A stretch of DNA of 64,000 bases from Spongospora subterranea f. sp. subterranea. Taxonomy: Eukaryota; Endomyxa: Phytomyxea; Phytomyxea; Plasmodiophorida. This document shows positions 10,858-23,581 of this stretch, one piece after another. The notes under the pieces were generated by a model that saw nothing but the letters and a program-made list of their open reading frames with translations, was not told where the DNA came from and ran no database searches. Position numbers and translations under genes: made by a program. Positions within the stretch are counted from its first letter, which is position 1. Each line of letters starts with the position of its first letter. The stretch covers positions 186,001 to 250,000 of the forward strand of contig JAUGWO010000069.1 in the NCBI GenBank assembly GCA_049724395.1, given 5' to 3'.

Positions 10858-13684
10858 GAAGAAGGCAATCGATCGCGGGGCAGAGGCAACGGGAATTCGG
10901 CTAGAACCCCTGGCTCGTTATGACCAAACCCGCCTATAACAGCTGTGGATGATTCTGTGGATAGTTATGAGAAGAGCAGCTGGAAGAGAGCTACCGTAAC
11001 GACACCAGTGCAACTGGTGTGTGTAACGATGACGGGGGCGGTGGGGCACTGCAGCACCAACATGGGCAACTGAGGAACTGTTGAACGATGGGTGTGGGGG
11101 GCAAAGCAGCCAGTCACGAATGGGTTCGGAATTACACACGCAAATGACGACGGCAAATTCCAGAATGGCTCGAGTTGAGCCATCCGGATGTTGCGGTGGT
11201 TCAGCTTGTCATGGGCAGGGAGAGAAGATTCCACGGAAATTTAAGAATACCAAATCAGGCAACAGGACAAAAGGATATCATTGCACAACCTTCCTCAAAC
11301 TGCAACTATACCAAGTGGTTACAGCGTTGTCTGTAATTACATCTAGTAGCAGTCTTCTATACGTAATAGAGGCAGAAGCATTCGTTTCGTTTCGATGCTG
11401 TCTCAATTTTCTTCTGCTACAATGGAAAACAGACAAGTAGGAAAGACAGAACAAAAACCAATCGTCAATGACTACGCGCAGTAGTCCTCTGGGGCTCTGG
11501 ACACATCATCAACGAAAGGTTTAATCCGACCCATAAGAACCCGCGAACCTTTGTGTACCATACCATCCCATCTTGCTTCTCTTCTTCTTTTCCGCCCTCG
11601 GCATCAAGTCGTCCTGAAATAGACGATTCATTCTATCACCAGCCTCAAACCTGTTGCTGGTATTCGTAGACTTGAAGATTGCCACGAGTACAATGGAAGT
11701 AATATCGCAGGTTACTTTATATTCGATTTGTTCTTCTGTAATCTGCTATTCGCCGGGGATATAACCCAGAGCCGATAAATGTTTGTACAGACAAGGCAAA
11801 TTTTCACCTTCTTCGGTATGACCGTTTTTCCAATCAAAATCGATTTATTTTTTAATCAGGCTGTGGTCGGTTGTTCAATCACGCAAAAGAATCGTCCGAT
11901 TGCGGATCGAAGCTTTGTCTTCATACATTCCTTTTTTGCCTGTTGCTCTCCTTTCTCTTTGAACGTTTTCAACACAAGGTTTATTCTGGAAAGCTGATGG
12001 TGACTATCAAATGTACAAACGTGATAGAGGTGTTGTTATAGACATAGGTTTCTTTTTTCGGGGTGGATATCTGTTCCGGGTCATAGTTGACTTGGGTTTC
12101 CAGGTTTGGGGATGGAAGTGATCAAATGACAAAACCCCATTTGTCGGCTCTGGTCGACTTACAATATCAGTGTCTTTCACGGCACCTTCAAGCTGAATTT
12201 GTGTCGTCGTAGCGATATCTGCAGCTGGCGAATGCGACTCCGAAACAGTGGTGATTGGGATATCGAGCGATTAAAAGATCAGGTTTGTGATCTTCATATT
12301 GGAATTTTGAATCCTTCATCCAGTACAACACTTCGCCGAAACTCAGCCAATTCCGTGCCGTGATCACAAGCAGAAGCCCAATGAATGATCACTGAGTCTG
12401 CGCTTCCAGCCCCCTAACCTTGATAATTTGACTGGGACAAACACAGCAGTAAAGGGGTGAAGTAATCGTTGTTTGGGTTTCGTTTGACATTTTGGTGAGA
12501 AAAAAGGCACGACCACCATCGACGACCTCGACTTGTTTGAGATTACGCTGTTGCTCGAATGACAACCCTGCCAAAGCTCAGGCAGCTTCTGCGCGGTTTG
12601 GAGGAAATCAGAGGTTGCTCTCGAGGTCTCATGAATATAGATGCAATAAACATTGTGCAAGCGGATGCTTTTCCCGCCTCATAATTTGCCCATTCGACTG
12701 ACGGTGACGAAAATGGAATGAACGATACGTCCATCGCAAGACGAAACTGATATGAAACTCATTTTTTTTTCGACTGTTCCACCAGCGACAACCAATGCGC
12801 AGAGCAGATCTACTTTATCCAGAGAGCTTCAATTATTGATCGAGTTTTGAAAGGACGTAACACGCCCGATATATGTTTATTTTTTTTTATTCTCGAGGCA
12901 TTCCTATTTTTGCAAAGAGAACCCCGGAAATGCATATCTTGCAGGAATCAACCGTTTACCATCTTCACTGAGGTGTTGATTTTTAATTATTGATCCGTTC
13001 CCACCTATATCAATACTTAACCATCCCCAAACCTGCTCCAATGGATATTCTATTGATGTGTACACCGGTGCAATTCGACGTAACATTTCTGGACATGCAT
13101 CTTCCACTCATCTTCGCCATGCAACGGAGATTCGACCGAAATCCTTGTCGTGCCAGACTCGCTGTGCTGTGTCATTACTCATTGACACAGCCATTCCAGT
13201 CGTGACGAGGCTGCGCATCCTGTTGTGACGTTAATATGTATTTACCAGTTGGGGACCGGATTCCCTCACTGTTCTCGCGACACAGAGCGATCATCTTCGG
13301 GTCGTGATTCACATGGACCGGACGCCACCAATATGCCACTATGTCACCTTACATGATGCATCTTCGTCGCCAGTTCGACCAACGATCCCTACAACCCGAC
13401 CTTTTATCATCTAAATCTCACAAGTACAGTAATTTTCTGCACGGTATCAAATAGCACCGAAAGCTCTGGCGTTTTCTAACATCAGGGCTTTATTTTTCAT
13501 ATTTACCAGGGAGGCTGCCTGTGGTAGTTCTTATCGTTCTTGTTGCGGTACGTGGAACACTTTCGCTTTCGGACGTTGCCAAAAGTTCACTATTGTTATC
13601 AGGTTATCTTGGCATCTCTTCTGTTCTTTTTCGCCCCTCGATCTGTTGAACTAACCACTACGCAAATGAATATGGTCTAAACAC
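10858..13684. other. 2.8-kb stretch with no recognisable gene
   Basis: This holds the likely promoter side of the divergent TmcB-like gene. Open frames are short, mutually overlapping and show no family motif. A 38-bp segment at 11567-11604 (purine/pyrimidine-biased) recurs in inverted orientation at 34622-34662. I see no RNA gene here. Confidence 0.5.
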
Positions 13685-15314
13685 ATGCCAGGCAGAGCGC
13701 CCATCTTCAATATACCTGAAGAATTGTTTCAGGACATGTTCAAATTCCAGGACGAAGACAAATCGATATCCACTCACATACTTGCAAAAGTCTCGGTCTC
13801 GAATCCAAATTTTGTCACATTGCAAGTCAAGTCGCTGACGATATCGCTGGACTATATCTGTAAATCCTGTGCAGACGCTGATAAAAAATCCCTTGGTCAG
13901 CGAAGCGTTGACGTTAACGCGACTTTCCCACCCAGGACCCAATCTGCAACCGTAATTCATCGATCCTTTAGTTTTTCTCTGGAATGCTCATGGTAACTTT
14001 GATTCTATCAGCTTCCATGGACCCTCGACTTTTTTTCTACGATGCCCAGAGACGAGTTCACAAAGTTGAAAGATGGATTGCACCAAAACTGCACCAGAGA
14101 TCGTATATACTTCGTTCATCCTACGTGCTCTGCCACGATAACGTATTTAGGTGTCAAAAGAACTGTCAAATTCGACGCGTTAAGGACTAGAGTTCCTTGC
14201 GAATCAGTATTACTGCCACCTCATATATAAAGAAACGAGACATTATGTACTTTGTTCTTTGAATATTAATGTGGTGTTTTGTTTCCCACATGGTAACTAA
14301 TCCCGAAGGAAACGATTTAGTCGGTACAATTGGATCGATCTCATTTGCCATTCTATCACATAAAGACACGGTCGTTGCCGTTATGCTGGCACAGAATTTA
14401 CATCGCAAAGGGATCACCAGTCCGGTCAAGAGTTGTCGTAGCGAAGCTATAGATTCCCAAAAGACCACGCTATGTGCTGACGAAGGCAGTCTGTATATAC
14501 GCCGCAACGTCAACGTCAACGTTCTTCAGCCAAGCTCATCGTGTCCCGTCTGTGCAGTGCCGTATTTCGGATGCGAACAAAAAATCGGCCACGCCATTGT
14601 GATATGGAAACCATCCAATCAATGTATATGGCCGACGATCATGGCCCGGAACATTCACGAAGTTCTTGTGACATAACTATTCCGAATTCGGTCTCGATAA
14701 CACCGGAACTAGTCAGCACAAAGAAGTTTCGGAGTCCCGGCTTGAACGAACTCATTCCCGCAACAAAGAATCCGCCTATCAAAACGGAACGGTTAATTCA
14801 TCACTCTGATTATCTTGCAACTCTGGGGTCGTTAACAGCCGACGATCGCCTTTTGATCTTACGTCGGGCCGCCAAACAATATACGGTCGCGCGCCGGATG
14901 AATCAACTTAGAATTCGGTCCCCATCATTAGCTGCTTCTCGGCAATACTTCACGTTATATCATGTTCAAACCGCCGTTGAGTTGTGCCAATACCAGATCG
15001 ACCAGGATTTCTTCCCTGCACCTGGTTTGTACCGCCTCGAACACGGCATTGACTGCTTGTCCCATTGCTGGCCCCTGGATCGTTTCTTGCTCCACTGCGA
15101 TGTGACCAGATCTGAATACGAACAGCAATGGGGATTGCTCGGGACATATGAGAAGAGTAAGGGATCGAGGGATCTGGACCTCGGCACGATCAAGCAGCTG
15201 GAGGTTTATAGGCGCCGGCTAGATCAAACCCATTGCCGTGAAGGGGAGACACTTCTGAAACAGTCAAGGAGTAAGGTCGATACAGGGTCTCTGCGACAAC
15301 GTATGATTACATAA
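13685..15314 (+). CDS. Unrecognised multi-exon protein locus
   Basis: I do not recognise this protein. Coding-like frames succeed each other on the plus strand: 13685-13990 (starts MPGRAPIFNIPEELFQDMF), 14042-14230 (MPRDEFTKLKDGLHQNC) and 14571-15314, a continuous frame of about 248 codons. The last has charged, helix-prone stretches such as TADDRLLILRRAAKQYTVAR and ends after a basic segment. Frame changes between them are bridged by GT..AG intervals, so they are plausibly exons of one gene, but the first junction gives a stop with the simplest splice sites, so there may be two genes. No signal peptide or membrane segment stands out. Confidence 0.35.
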
Positions 15315-15794
15315 TATACAGATCCTCCATATCCTGTGATGACGTGAGGTGTCGCCACCTAACCGTTTCCGTGAAGTCCATCCTTATCCGACAGGCACAC
15401 CTTTCGCAAGTATTCCTTCCCGTTTTCGATCGGTGTCGTGACTTTCAAGATCAACGAGATGGCCAGTCTAATTCTCGATGACGCACATCCCACCTTTCGG
15501 TCGCACTTGGGATTTTAGCTGACAACTCGGTGATCGGTTCAATCATCAGTATCGTAGCGCCAAGTGTTCCAAAGAACCATAGTCATTATCGCAATCCGGA
15601 GGATTCCCCAGTGAAACGTTGCCAACTAATGAATCAGTGGACCGGCTCGGGGGATATTTGGTTTGGTGATGGCGATGTACAGGACGAGACGGTAACGAAT
15701 AATGACATAACCCCCACAGACAGACAGTGGAGAGAACGAACAGACTTGGGCGCCGTAAATAAAAAAAGATATCACTCCCGTGGCATTTAGAATT
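15315..15794. other. Intergenic, upstream of lipase gene
   Basis: Nothing with family resemblance is visible. The segment presumably includes the promoter of the lipase gene that starts at 15795. Confidence 0.4.
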
Positions 15795-17011
15795 ATGGTT
15801 TTGATCGTTTGTATCCTGGCGTTATTTGTGTTTCAAACGTCGGCCAATGACGATACATGCGTGTGGGATGGGGAATATAGCGAGATCTGCGCAAAACAGG
15901 TTTGCCGATGTTCTGGTTATGTTGTCGTCGAATTAACTCCACCCTCGTTAGGCAATGAGATACTCATCGGCGGCGTATGAGAAGGAGCTAGAATCGTTAT
16001 GGGACTGGTCATGTACCTCCTGCAAACATGCACCAAAACTCAACATCCTGACCGTTTTCCAAGTAAGGAGGTTATGTTGTCTCCGAACACAGCCTCAGTG
16101 AATCCGTTTTGGTCGCGAAGAGCGCAGACCCAGATGGTGCAGTTGGGGTATGTTGGGGTGCAAGATGACGAACCAAACCGGATTATCCTCGCGTTTCGGT
16201 CAGTACTTATGACAATGAAAGCTTCGTAAAACTTATAATCATCTAGGGGAACCGTTTGGACGGATGTGGAATCTGCCAAAGCAGATCTAAAGTTCACACA
16301 GCACCGATGGCCAAGGCGTATACAGGGTTCAACAGTCGATCATGGATTTCTCGAATACTTCTTCAGTGTGGAAAATCAAGTTCGGGACACGTTCCGCGAC
16401 TTTCTGAAGTCAAATCCAGGTTCATTCCTTGACAATATTGGTATTTTGGCTTCTAACGACTCAGTTCAGACCCCGAGGTTATAATAACTGGGCATTCTCT
16501 TGGAGGGGCCCTTGCAGTTATCGCCAGTGTTGTTCTGAGCGATCTCATCGACCCACCCACGCTTTACACGTTCGGAACGCCTCGTATAGGGAACGACGTA
16601 TTCGCATCGTATTTCCAATCTTCGGCGGAAAGGTATCCAGGATTATTTGCTGAGATATTGGTCAGGGACTGATGCTAATGAAACAGATCGTTTCGCGTAA
16701 TTCATGATCACGATCTTGTGCCACATCTACCGCCATGTAATTGGGAGCATTGGTCGCAGAAGTGCAGCGAAGACACTGCACGCCATGCCCCCACCGAGGT
16801 ATGATATAGTTCCAATAGTGTCGTCCTCTGTTAGTTGAAGTATTTTTACTAGATTCTGTACAACGCGGACATGACCGAATACAGGACATGCAGTGATAAA
16901 GATGGAGAAGACGATAAATGCTCTCATTCCTTCAAAATGCGTACACTGTCAATAGAACAGCATCGGGTTTACTTCGGCACCAACATGTCTCATCCAGATA
17001 CAGATGTCTAA
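15795..17011 (+). CDS. Secreted class-3 (fungal-type) lipase
   Basis: The ATG at 15795 opens a hydrophobic signal peptide (MVLIVCILALFVFQTSA). Six short introns can be removed to give a complete frame ending at TAA 17009-17011. The catalytic Ser lies in TGHSLGGALAVIAS, the likely Asp in IHDHDLVPHLPP and the His in RHAPTEILY, so the alpha/beta-hydrolase triad is complete; GTVWTD marks the oxyanion strand. One intron (16441-16469) is only 29 nt and contains CTAAC. The enzyme should hydrolyse acylglycerols or related lipids outside the cell. A close relative with the same exon plan lies at 21550-22936, so the two are duplicates, and a third decayed copy lies at 23582. Confidence 0.88.
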
Positions 17012-17169
17012 AAAATTTGGCTTCAATAAAAGGTCATAATCACTGGAAGGTGTTTCACTGGGAAGTGATGATCAGTTATTAAATCTATGGCATTATCTCG
17101 CATTCCAGCTTCACGAGTCTATCCGAAAAATATCCTCACTCTGTTCGAGGTACGCCATAGAGAATGACA

Positions 17170-17560
17170 GACACCATACAAAACAACAGCCTGACTCACC
17201 TGTTCAACCCAGCAGATCTTTCAGGCTGAGTGTCATCCAGCTGAACGTCAGAACGCTGAACAAGTTAGCCAGGCTAGAGACCATAAAGCAACGGGCGGAT
17301 TCAATTTAGAACCTTTTTTGAACCCTGAACCTTTTTGAACCGCACTGGCACACAGTCATCCATGGATACACCTGGTGTTGTAACGGGGGAAGTCATGAAC
17401 ACATACTGGACTATCTACAGGAGGTTCAGACGGCTGCCTTCCAGGGCAATATCTGCAGATTGGCTATCTGGACTCAACCAGTAATTACTGCCCTGTCGCC
17501 ACCCCTGATTACATATATGTTTTACGATCAGTCATGAGCATGCCATATTGGACGTTCTTA
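17170..17560 (+). mobile_element. LINE endonuclease-domain relic
   Basis: One frame at about 17223-17303 reads RLSVIQLNVRTLNKLARLE, which resembles the start of the APE-type endonuclease of non-LTR retrotransposons (the common form is l-i-QlNVR-L--k---l). Downstream frames are broken and only weakly readable (for example EPHWHTVIHGYT). The fragment carries no reverse transcriptase and no visible ends. Confidence 0.4.
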
Positions 17561-17756
17561 ATAATACATCTATCGATTGAGCGCAGTGTATCAGACCGCG
17601 AAGGACAGGTCACAAACTATTTTATTTCAATATATATCAACTACTTTCCACATTCATAATTCAATCATTTATTTTTTTAATCAAAAACCAAAGATAGAAG
17701 TATCATTAAGCACGGTTAACATGTAATGTGCATCGTTTTTATTGTCAACGAGACGG

Positions 17757-19722
17757 TCAGTCGTCAGAGAAATCAGGCTCCTCGATGGATCGAAAGTTGT
17801 CAGCAAAGTGCCCACCGGTCCTCGTAAATTGGACTCTGTTGATAACTGCAGACTTTGTCATACTTTGCACTTGATTATCTGAAGAACTTGCAGAGATTAG
17901 CCTGTTGGATTCTGTCCAGATTTTGTTGAGCTGGTTCGGAGCGATCCTCAACAGCGAGACGATCGACTTTTGCTTCATCTGTTGAGACCGACAATCAATA
18001 AGCCATCTGACGATATACATAAGCCACACTCATTACTTCGTCCCTTCCGTCGAAAAGCCATCAACGGCAGCATATTCGCCCAGACTTTGGCACGTGTGAG
18101 GATCAGCACAACTGTAACGCCGGCAGAAGTTTCTGCAGTGCCCCGACAAGAAGTCAGTCGGAATTTGCTCGCTCTATAATGCAAACAGCGATAATGAACG
18201 CTTCCATCTGTACGTGAACGATGGAAAATTGAATTTCTCGAGCTGAAAACGAAGCCGTTGCTGTTCGGTGCTGGATTCATTTTTGGTACAGAATGTAGCA
18301 AATATCGCATCCCCCTGAGTGACTGATGAGGTGGATAGTTCAAATCACTTTGATCATGGGACAGGTCAGCACGAACATTAGGCACGCATTTGATTAGCTT
18401 TTGTTGATTTATTGATGACATAGGCAAATATATTGAATTAGGCTTCAAATTTACAGCAGTTGAATCGAAAACTGCTCTTCCATGATTTTGTAGATCATCA
18501 AAGTGGTAGAATCCCGGCATCATGCCTTGAAACTCAGGGCGGATGTGTGCATAAAAGTGTGATCCTGTAATAGTAGTAGCGGATATTCTTGCCATGCTTG
18601 TTGAGGCGCAGCTGAAAATCGCTTCAAAATGTGCCCGATAATGCTCGCGAGTTAGTCCGTTCAACCAAGAAAAAACCACCGGGACCCATCGCGCAAGCAA
18701 ACCGCAGTACACTGCGGTTGTCATAAGAAAGCCTCGATCAAAAAAACTGTACGTAACATCTGAAACAGCGCCTTGGCCATCACGACCTGTCAACGGATCT
18801 ACATCGACAAATCTAACCATTGTGTTGCAAGCTGAGAATCAGCAACAATCATGAAAGAAATTTTCAACTGTACCTTTCCAACATTAAACTCGAAGCAACA
18901 GTTAAGTGCATTCTATTGATGTTGAAATCACTTTAGATAACGGCAGTTTTGCCAAAAGTCAGTTGAAACTCCAGGATTTGATCGATGAATGAGTCTCCAG
19001 GACTAAATTATTTATATTTAGGCACACTTTCAGATCAATCAAGAAACCGAGACCTGGAAGTCTAACACCGCGGTCTCGCAAAACCTGACGACCGAAATAC
19101 GCTCTCTTGAGAGGTTACCGTAAGATTCATGGATCTCACAGACCGAGCCAATGATTGGTGTGTCGGTGACAAGCGTGACAGCTTTCGCCCTGGGATTATT
19201 ACAAATCCTGTCAGTGAGCATCTTTTTGCAGTAAAAGTCAGGCTTCAACACATGTGGCACGGCATGAGAATGCCGGTCAGAATGGATAATGATGGCTCGA
19301 TCAGAGAATTTTGCCTCCACCCACATGCATGTTGCAGGACAAACGAGTCGAACCATGTCGCTGCTGCAAACGCGGCACCTGCAACATTATAACAAGTAAA
19401 CAACTGTTCAAGGTTGTAGACTTGTGACTGAGTTGCGACATTACGTTCGTTCAATGTTGTCCGGATTGTTCTGTTTCGGACGACGCGAATATGCACATCT
19501 TAAATTGGAGCAAATAATGTTGCCTGTGTACACCTTGTTGGTGATCTTAATCGTTAAGGGGTCGGATGGCAGCGAACGGTAGCGGGTGTTGGTAACTCGC
19601 CATTGCCACTCGGAGTACCGAGCGACCAAATTGGGCTTTTTGGAAGCTTCGTCAAACATAAAACGGCAATTTCCATCTGGTCGCAGCGAAACCTGATCAC
19701 AGTCGAAGTTCTGATTCGCCAA
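17757..19722 (-). mobile_element. MULE-type DNA transposon, decayed transposase
   Basis: The best frame (18820-17975) begins with DVTYSFFDRGFLMTTAVY and continues GLLARWVPVVFSWLNGLTRE and HYRAHFEAIF, matching the core of MULE-superfamily transposases of the fungal/protist type; the Asp of DVTY fits the first catalytic Asp. A second frame (18029-17757) gives the C-terminal end (WLIDCRSQQMKQK). Upstream, 19722-19039 carries a cysteine/histidine region (CSNLRCAY, CPATCMWVEAKF, HSDRHSHAVPH), like the N-terminal zinc-binding module of these proteins. The pieces lie in different frames with stops between them, so it is a pseudogene. No terminal inverted repeats that clearly belong to it were found. 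Confidence 0.65.
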
Positions 19723-19723
19723 A

Positions 19724-19848
19724 AAGGTGTCTTCGATATCTGCGTTATGTCCTGTGATGATAGGACCTCTTGATCCTCCCCCTAACTTGCATAAGGTGTC
19801 TTCGATATCTGCGTTATGGCCTGTGATGATAGGAACTCTTGATCCTCC
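19724..19848. repeat. 69-bp tandem duplication
   Basis: Two copies start at 19724 and 19793 with AAGGTGTCTTCGATATCTGC and end in TTGATCCTCC. They differ at only a few bases over about 55 bp. They sit between the MULE relic and the MITE-like element. Confidence 0.85.
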
Positions 19849-20086
19849 AAAAATGATCGATTCTCAACAAGACATAGATTTCAACAAACATCCTATTCAA
19901 TGAGTACTCTCCTATTCAATGAGTACTCTCTCACTGAAGTGATTTTTTATTTTGTCTCAATTTGCTACAGTAATTGTGATACGTTTGAAGATATTGGTGA
20001 TTTTTTTGCCTGTGGGTGAATACTCATTGAATAGGATGTTTGTTTTGAGCTCTATGTCTTGTTGAGAATCGATCATTTTTGGAGTC
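19846..20086. mobile_element. MITE-like element with about 60-bp terminal inverted repeats
   Basis: The left arm (19846-19908, beginning CTCCAAAAATGATCGATTCT) is the reverse complement of the right arm (about 20020-20086, ending TCATTTTTGGAG), with a few mismatches. The roughly 110-bp interior is A+T-rich and non-coding and includes a doubled CCTATTCAATGAGTACTCT. No clear target-site duplication is visible. The structure fits a miniature inverted-repeat transposable element. Confidence 0.7.
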
Positions 20087-21549
20087 TTATTTCACTGAAC
20101 GTGAGTTCATAAGCAAGTTGCTTGAGAAAGTCTGTGAACACAATTCCCTTGACCCCATTGGCGTGAGACGCCAGGCAGATCGTAGCAGTCATGACCGCCT
20201 CAAGAACATCCCATCGTTCACGGGCTGTGCATAATTGTCAAAGACGATCCGGCAGCTAGACTTTAGATTAGACGACAGGTGCGTATCGATAAATTTCACA
20301 AAAAAAAACGGTCCAGATTGTACTGAAAAGCAGGGATCTCCTTACCACCCATTAAAGAAAGATATAATAAACGTCGTCACTGATTGGCGGGAAAACGGAA
20401 GTAGGTTTCCACTCCTTCCCGTTAACTTCGCCGTTGACGTTGATGGTAAACTGATTGGGGCCCGCTAACAACGCGAAATGCGAATGCATCAGTTGGGCAC
20501 TGCTGACAGAAGCTTCATCTTCATAAGGATATGATGCATTAAGAAACAAACGATTTGCCCAAGGAATCCAAACAAGTCCTTAAAAATTGGCTTTGATACG
20601 ATTGTCCGTCGGTATACTTCCATTCCGAATCAGAGTCAGGCAGATATCTATGAGCTAGATATGAAAGCGCAAGTCTGGTCCTGTGATCAAAGTATTGGTG
20701 GAAATGGTGTAAACACTTTGATCGTTTGTTTTAGACATGTTGGTATTATAGTGATACGATCTGACTGCGAATACACAGAACAGATCACGTAACATGATTA
20801 GAGTGACACGATCTGACTGCGAATACACAGAACAGATCACGTAACATGATTAGAGTGATACGATCTGCACAGATCAGGCGTTACAGGGATGCCGTTAATG
20901 AAGCAATGGGGCCAATATCTCTTGAAAAAGGGACCTATCATCAACGACAGCTCAAGCAATCCAGCCTAAAAATTTGCTCAAGTTTCCATGGTGCGAAATC
21001 GAACGAAAATGCACGCAGGATTCAATTTATGTCACCTGATCGCGGGCATTTGGCCAACCGGTAAAAAAGCATGTTTTCTAGGTGTTCAGCGAATCGTCAT
21101 TTTCAATCAGTTGTCAGGTGCGATTTTGAAGTATTGTTTGAACTGAACAAATCGATTTCTTGAAATAAACATCACGTCGGAGCTGGCAGAACCCTTTTAT
21201 TGGCAATCTGCTGAACAGTCATCGTTGAGGGAGGATCAGGATGGCGTTCATTCCGTTCATGGACGAGAGTCGGACGCGCGACCTAGTCCAAAGTTTACTG
21301 TCCCCAGTTCCCACTGGCATTACTGGATTGTGTTGGCAAGGCCAGTCACGTGCAAATGCACGCCAGTTAGACTTGCGCACCGCGATGAATTGGCCGCACT
21401 GGCGGTTGTTCGAACCCACCAGTTTGTCGAACAACTCGGACTTAACTTCGGGGTTCCCTTAAAGATGCCGGAGGGTCTTTGTTTGGCTCTCTGTTGACCG
21501 TGCCATTATCATCGAAGATACTTCTGTACATCATCTTCTTAATTACCAA
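20087..21549. other. Gene-free stretch before the second lipase
   Basis: Short, overlapping open frames on both strands show no family motifs. The stretch includes the 52-bp tandem repeat annotated separately. A minus-strand segment near 20110-20235 reads as coding for about 40 codons but has no start or recognised domain. Confidence 0.35.
20751..20870. repeat. 52-bp tandem repeat, about 2.3 copies
   Basis: Units begin at 20751, 20803 and 20855 with GTGATACGATCTG or GTGACACGATCTG. The first two are nearly identical over the full 52 bp and the third is cut short. Confidence 0.85.
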
Positions 21550-22936
21550 ATGGACAAAAAAATTTGGTCCGTCTTGCTGTGCCTTTTAGTTGTCCATCAT
21601 GTCAAGTCTGTGTGCATTTGGGGTCGATCGCCATACGACTACTCAGAAGCTTGTGCGTTGCAGGTTCGTGAACCCAAGGATCGCTCGCACCCTTTTTTCA
21701 CATGCTTTCTTTAGGCCATGCGATACTCGTCAGCCGCCTATGAACCAATCCTCTCAGTACTCAATTCATGGGAATGTGAATCATGTAAATATACCCCTGA
21801 CGTCGATGTATTAGTCGTACTCAAGGTCAGTGTTGCACAACCCACTCCATCCGTGTTATGTTTCCAATATTATATGTTACCTGCGATAGAGCACAGTCCA
21901 CCCAATATGTTACATTAGTTCATCTCCCGCAGTCCACTGCAGTCCTACACTTCTGTTCATGTTGCATGTTTTTCCGTCGCAATGTTACACAACTGATTCC
22001 CGCGTGTCTTGACGTTTAGGGTAACACATCACAGACACTGGGATATATTGCACGGCAGAAATCAAACCAATCAGTTGTGATATTATCATTCCGGTATTAA
22101 CATCGATTGCAACTAACAGTTCAATCGGTTAATATGTCCACGTTAGAGGAACCCAGCTTTCCGATATCGATTCAATACTCGCGGATGTGAAATTTACACA
22201 AGCGAACTGGCCACCGAACATCAAGGATTCTACAGTCGATCACGGATTTCTTCAGTATTACCTTTCGTTGGAAATGCAAATTAGGCCTGTTATCGCGACG
22301 CTGTTGCAGGATATTGCCGGTAATTGGTTTGAGAACAGATCCTCAGTTATTGCTGACCGTGGTTTAGATCCGGTATTTGTTATCACTGGGCATTCGTTAG
22401 GAGGCGCTACCGCCATCATAGCTGCCGTATCCTTACTGGATCTTGTCAGCAACCCGGTTATTTACACATTCGGGGGCCCACGTGTTGGGAATCTTGCGTT
22501 CGTCAATCATGTTCAATCGCAGAAAGAGCTGACGTGAGTATAAAAATCCTACCCATATAAGAGAGACTTAAATATTTTTCAGATTATTTCGTGTAGTGCA
22601 CAACCACGACGTTGTCGTTCATGTCCCTCCTTGTACCTGGTCTTTATCAAGTAGTACTTGTGATGGCGAAGGCTATCCCAGGCACATCCCGGTCGAGGTT
22701 AAACCGTTTTTGTGTCAATTTCGAGTATATTTAACATTCTTGCCTAGGTTCTGTATAATCACGATATGACCCGCTACAAAGTCTGCAATATGCAAGATGG
22801 CGAAGACATAACGTGCGCTGCTTCGTTCTCTCGAATTTCATATTCTATTCGAGAGCATTTAACCTACTTCGACGTCAACTTCAACAATCAGAAAGCGATA
22901 CTTCTTCCAGACGCAAATCAATTTTCTACTCTATAA
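21550..22936 (+). CDS. Secreted class-3 lipase, paralogue of the gene at 15795
   Basis: The ATG at 21550 starts a signal peptide (MDKKIWSVLLCLLVVHHVKS). After introns are removed the protein reads AMRYSSAAYEP, LADVKFTQANWPP, TVDHGFLQYY, VITGHSLGGATAIIAAV, YTFGGPRVGN, VHNHDVVVHVPP and RHIPVEVLYNHDM, ending at TAA 22934-22936. The catalytic Ser (GHSLGG), Asp (HNHDVV) and His (RHIPVE) are all present, so it looks active. The second exon (AMRYSSAAYE) is nearly the same as in the 15795 gene and intron positions correspond. The long intron(s) at about 21825-22140 are larger than normal here, and exon boundaries there are uncertain. Confidence 0.85.
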
Positions 22937-23581
22937 AGATGACTCTATTGTTTCCCATATTGACGTGCACCAACTATGACTAGGAATAATGGGTCGAATT
23001 CCAATTGGGGTTTTATGAACTTTCGGCATCATATAGAATTGCGGTTTCTAATTTTTGATTCAGGGAAAGCGAACTGTCGCATCTGGCTATCCTCAACTTG
23101 ATATTTATCACAAATTCCAGACAAAGATCTAATATTATATCTTCTGTAGGAACTGAATTAACTTTAGGTGGATTACACAGATCCAGGTAGCAGGGCACCT
23201 TTCGGTAGTTTATTTAGATCCAGATTCAGCTAGATTCGCCTATTGCCCTATCAGGGATGTTCAGAGCTCAACGATGGCCAAGCAATTGAAATCATCTGCA
23301 TGATATTCTTCGGAGTCGGGCAGGACGCAGTCCAAGTTTCTCAGAGTTGATGCCTAACAAATGGACGATTCATCAGCTCTGATCAGATTCCGGTTCACAA
23401 TCGGGCAGGCGTCTTGTCTGGCTGACGCGCTTCAGCTTCCCGATATTGTAGGAACGGATCAGATTGACAGGACAACTGCTGTCGAAGTTCTGGCTATGCC
23501 ATATCGTCGCTTAGCTGAGCCAGTTAGATTCAGCGCAATATCAAACGAATTCGGTCGATCGCCTCCTTCTTTATCAAGGGT
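22937..23581. other. Intergenic, no recognisable gene
   Basis: A plus-strand open frame at 23361-23585 shows no recognised domain. I see no other feature apart from the lipase fragment that follows. Confidence 0.35.

Noticed and set aside
21241-21500. Segment resembling a cloning-vector lacZ-alpha stretch at first glance (GGCCGCACTGGCGG)
   Set aside because: Base-by-base comparison with the remembered lacZ-alpha sequence fails after a few positions. It is treated as ordinary intergenic DNA.
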